DNA of 64,000 bases, from positions 3,392,501 through 3,456,500 of the forward strand of contig NZ_JAQOMR010000001.1 in NCBI RefSeq assembly GCF_028401385.1. Direction: 5' to 3'. The notes below the pieces were generated by a model. That model was not told the origin of the DNA. It made no database searches and worked only from the letters and a program-made list of their open reading frames with translations. Positions 61,521 through 64,000 of this stretch are shown piece after piece. A program made the translations under genes and the position numbers. Each line of letters starts with the position of its first letter. The stretch's first letter is position 1. Source of the stretch: Marinicella algicola (GTDB taxonomy: Bacteria; Pseudomonadota; Gammaproteobacteria; Xanthomonadales; Marinicellaceae).

Positions 61521-62422
61521 ATGGGCGGCTTTTTCCTGGGATGCGATATCGGCGGCACGGCTTCGCGCTTTGCCGTTGTCGATCAGGCGGGAACGCCTGT
61601 GCGGCGCGGATCGGCGCCCGGCGCAAGCGCGCTTCTGGCGGGTCAGGAAGACAGGATACGGCTTGAGACGGCCTTTGTCCGGATTGCCGCAAGCCTGCCA
61701 GGCCCGGTCCATGCCGCGACACTCGGGCTTTCGGGTTACGGCCCGGAGGCCTTCGGTGAGGTCGCAGCGATCATTACCGCAAAGACCGGGATAGCGCAGG
61801 AGCGCCTGACGCTTTTCGACGATATCGAACTGACCTTCCGCACCCTGTTTGCACCGGGCGAAGGTCATCTGGTGTCAGCCGGTACCGGGGCTATCGCCAT
61901 CCATTTTCGAACTGACGGCACGCGACTGCGCATCGGCGGACGCGGATTGATGATCGATGATGCGGGCTCTGGCGGGTGGATCGCCCTTGCCGCCATCCGC
62001 GCGCTTTATCGCAGGCTGGACGAGGATGGAACCGCTGGCGACATGACGGGTCTGGCCTCAGCCCTTTTTGAGGCGATTGGAAGCGATGACTGGGCAGACG
62101 TGAAGCGCATCATCTATGGCAGCGACCGGGGGCGGATCGGCACGCTTTCCGTGGCGGTGGCGAAGGCGGGCGAAGCCGGCGACCGGTTTTCGCAGAATTT
62201 GCTCAGGCAGGCGGGAGGCCAGCTTGCCCGGCTTGGCAATATCCTGATTGCGCGCGCGGGCGAGCGCCCCGTGGCCTTTACCGGCGGTGTGCTGAAGCTT
62301 TCACCGCTGATCGGCGAGACCATCGCGACAGAGCTTTCCGGCCCGGCGACCTTTCCGGATATCGATGTCGCCGAGGGGCTGCGTTGCTGGCCTGCCGGGA
62401 GTTTCAGCGCCAGTCGCAATAG
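61521..62422 (+). CDS. BadF/BadG/BcrA/BcrD-type ATPase, N-acetylglucosamine kinase-like (frameshift near 62375)
   Basis: An ASKHA-fold sugar kinase of about 301 residues. Phosphate-1 motif FLGCDIGGTASRFAVVDQ at the start, phosphate-2 HLVSAGTGAIAIHF, GGRGLMIDDAGSGGWIALAAI and adenosine motif VAFTGGVLKLSPL. The raw frame runs on past the natural end into the convergent gene; one G added in the gggg run at 62374-62377 gives VAEGAALLACREFQRQSQ and a stop at 62422. Start 11 bp after the lipoate ligase stop, so co-transcribed. The sugar substrate is a guess. Confidence 0.82.
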
Positions 62423-63459
62423 CGGTGGCTTTGCCCCTGATAGTCCTCGACCTGATAGTCACAAGCCTCAACGTGCTCCAGATAGGCCGGCCCGATCGGC
62501 ACCTTGCCGTGGCCGCCGGGAATATCCAGCACATAGGTCGGCAGGCAAAGGCCTGAGACCCGGCCGCGCAAGGCCCGCATGATCGCCTGTCCGCGCACGA
62601 TCGGCACGGCAAAATGACTGACGCCCTTGGCATGATCGAGATGATGCAGGTAGTAGGGCTTGACCCGGTTGAGCAACAGCGCGCGGAACAGGGTGGCAAG
62701 CGTCTCTGCATCATCGTTGACATCCTTCAGCAGCACCGTCTGCGAAAATAGCGGGATGCCATTGTCGGCCAGTCGCGCCAGACCTGCCTTGACCGCATCC
62801 GTCAGCTCGCGGGCATGGTTGACATGGATGACGATATTCACGGTTTTTCGCGCTCGCTTCAGCGCTGCGATCAGAGCGTCGGTGATCCGTTCCGGTGAGA
62901 CCAGCGGCGCACGGGTGTGGAAGCGGATGACGCCAACATGGCGGATTTCGCCAAGCGCTTCCATCAGCGCACCCAGACGACGGTCCGACAGCACCAGCGG
63001 ATCGCCGCCCGACAGAATCACCTCGAAGATCTCCTCATGGGCGCGAATATAATCGAGCGCGATCTGAAGCTCAGCACCGTCAAGGGCGGCCTCCGGCTTG
63101 CCGACCGTTTCCCGGCGGAAACAGAAGCGGCAATAGACCTGACAGCTATGGGTGGGCTTCAGCAGCAACCGGTCGGGATAGCGATGGGTGATGCCCTTTT
63201 CGCGCTCGAACACCTGATCGCCAATCGGGTCTTCACTTTCACCGGCGTGATGATCGAGTTCGCGGGCATCCGGCACATATTGCGTGCGCAGCGGATCATC
63301 TGCGCCGGCGCCCTCAAGGGCAGCCAGCACATGGGCGGGAATGCGGATGCGGAAGTTTTCTTCAACCGCCTTTAGTTCGGCATGGTCTTGCGGGCGCACC
63401 AATGCGCGGTCAACCAGCCCGCGCGCATTCACCACCGCTTTTGCACCATTGTTCGCCAT
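62404..63459 (-). CDS. Lysine 2,3-aminomutase / EpmB-like radical SAM protein
   Basis: An intact 351-residue radical SAM enzyme. Cluster motif THSCQVYCRFCFRRETVG, then VILSGGDPLVLSDRRL, RFHTRAPLVSPERIT, VIHVNHARELTDAVKAGLARLADNGIPLFSQTVLLKDVNDD and the PLP/zinc end LPTYVLDIPGGHGKVPIGP. It may produce free beta-lysine or modify elongation factor P (EpmB role). No epmA or efp gene is nearby. Its 3' end overlaps the kinase end by 19 bp in convergence. Confidence 0.88.
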   Translation of the reverse strand: MANNGAKAVVNARGLVDRALVRPQDHAELKAVEENFRIRIPAHVLAALEGAGADDPLRTQYVPDARELDHHAGESEDPIGDQVFEREKGITHRYPDRLLLKPTHSCQVYCRFCFRRETVGKPEAALDGAELQIALDYIRAHEEIFEVILSGGDPLVLSDRRLGALMEALGEIRHVGVIRFHTRAPLVSPERITDALIAALKRARKTVNIVIHVNHARELTDAVKAGLARLADNGIPLFSQTVLLKDVNDDAETLATLFRALLLNRVKPYYLHHLDHAKGVSHFAVPIVRGQAIMRALRGRVSGLCLPTYVLDIPGGHGKVPIGPAYLEHVEACDYQVEDYQGQSHRYCDWR

Positions 63460-63640
63460 ATCCGCCCGCTCTGCCGCCGTGCTCCGGCCCGTGGCCGGTT
63501 TCAGTCCCGCCTTCTACGCTATCCGCCGGGTGAATCAAAGGGCAGTCAGCCTCATCAATAAAGTCACATAACAGTACATAATTGCGCTTGGCAGAATTAA
63601 ATAGATGATCTAGATTGCATCTCACAATGGGAGGAATGTC

Positions 63641-64000
63641 ATGAAAACCAATGAAGGCGTCATCAAAACCTTTATCGAGGCCGGTATCACCCGCGGCTTC
63701 ACCCTGCCGGGCCTCGGCATCACCTGGTCGCTGCCAGCCTTTTTCGACCGCAAGGACGAATTCGAACTGGTGTTGGCACGCTCAGAGCAGTCGGCCTCGG
63801 TGATGGCACAGGTGGCGGGCAAGCTCACCGGCAGGCCCGGTCTGTTGATGGCCCAGGGCCCGTTTGCCTCGTCCACCGGCGCGTTCGGCATTCTGGAGGC
63901 CTATTTCTCCTCCTCGCCAATGGTCGTTCTGACCGATACGTCCTGCTATGACGGCTTTGCCCAGCACGGGGTCTACCAGACCATGACCGGCGATTACGGC
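63641..64000 (+). CDS. Thiamine diphosphate-dependent enzyme, acetolactate synthase-like (5' part)
   Basis: The gene runs off the window end; 120 codons are visible. They match the ThDP-binding N-terminal (pyrimidine) domain: FIEAGITRGFTLPGLGITWSLPAFF, LVLARSEQSASVMAQVAGKLTGRPGLLMAQGPFASSTGAFGILEAY, then VLTDTSCYDG. The glutamate of RSEQSA corresponds to the cofactor-activating Glu. Good GGGAGG ribosome site. A symmetrical AGATG...CATCT element lies at 63602-63621. Substrate not deducible. Confidence 0.8.
   Translation, partial: MKTNEGVIKTFIEAGITRGFTLPGLGITWSLPAFFDRKDEFELVLARSEQSASVMAQVAGKLTGRPGLLMAQGPFASSTGAFGILEAYFSSSPMVVLTDTSCYDGFAQHGVYQTMTGDYG

Noticed and set aside
1..64000. CRISPR arrays, insertion sequences, toxin-antitoxin pairs or restriction systems
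   Set aside because: I scanned for regular repeats, transposase motifs and paired small genes and saw none. The only mobile-element trace is the tape measure fragment near 9.8-10.1 kb.

Overview
The window looks like chromosomal DNA of a Hyphomicrobiales (rhizobial) alphaproteobacterium of fairly high G+C. A Martelella or other Rhizobiaceae/Aurantimonadaceae relative is my best guess, from gene content and local gene order only (rplU-rpmA-GNAT-GNAT, a prenyl synthase-TPR-ispE-moaB row, DUF6101 next to ubiA, and similarity of housekeeping genes to rhizobial ones). It holds about 58 protein genes, two tRNA genes, one TPP riboswitch and one small prophage relic. Coding density is high.

The dominant oddity is sequence quality. 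I can place about 46 reading-frame breaks in roughly 32 genes, including essential ones (rpmA, glyS, ispB, thiamine uptake genes, rnhB). All but about three are repaired by adding one base, usually in a short homopolymer, after which the protein family reads through. Two of the three exceptions look like one extra base, at places where the restored sequence would be GANTC, the CcrM methylation site of this group. I therefore annotate these genes as functional CDS with probable sequencing frameshifts, not as pseudogenes, and give the repaired extents.

Layout. 1-9.6 kb: the end of a YnjD-type ABC ATPase coupled to a flavoprotein, a TetR-regulated divergent dehydrogenase, two AraC regulators, two alpha/beta hydrolases and small exported proteins. 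9.8-10.7 kb: tape-measure prophage relic beside tRNA-Ser(CGA). 11-15.5 kb: rplU, rpmA, two GNAT acetyltransferases and tex. 15.5-30 kb: membrane protein, cyclopropane fatty acid synthase, ubiA, DUF6101, then a leftward block of putP, glyQ, lemA, aroA, DUF2207, a membrane protein and glyS. 30-39.6 kb: sppA, a tRNA-type methyltransferase, DUF2007, prenyl diphosphate synthase, TPR protein, ispE, moaB, a glycosyltransferase, a radical SAM protein, rnhB and tRNA-Pro(CGG). 40-42.9 kb: phosphomannomutase and manC (GDP-mannose). 43-46.4 kb: dgcN-dgcA (D-glutamate use) and a Zur-type metallochaperone GTPase.

46.5-53.5 kb is the most interesting accessory part. A leftward M24 ectoine-hydrolase-like gene, an M20 ArgE-like deacylase and an FCD-type GntR regulator diverge from a class III aminotransferase across a short region carrying two perfect palindromes. 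The set looks like a ring-opening, deacylation and transamination route of the ectoine-degradation kind, with an M20 enzyme in the deacylase slot. Next to it lies a TPP-riboswitch-controlled ThiX/ThiY-like pyrimidine uptake pair with no ATPase gene. 53.7-64 kb: a sugar porter, the propionate 2-methylcitrate operon prpDCB, an unusual pyruvate kinase, a lipoate ligase with the accessory domain at its N-terminus, a BadF-type kinase, a lysine 2,3-aminomutase-like radical SAM enzyme and the start of a ThDP-dependent enzyme cut by the window edge.
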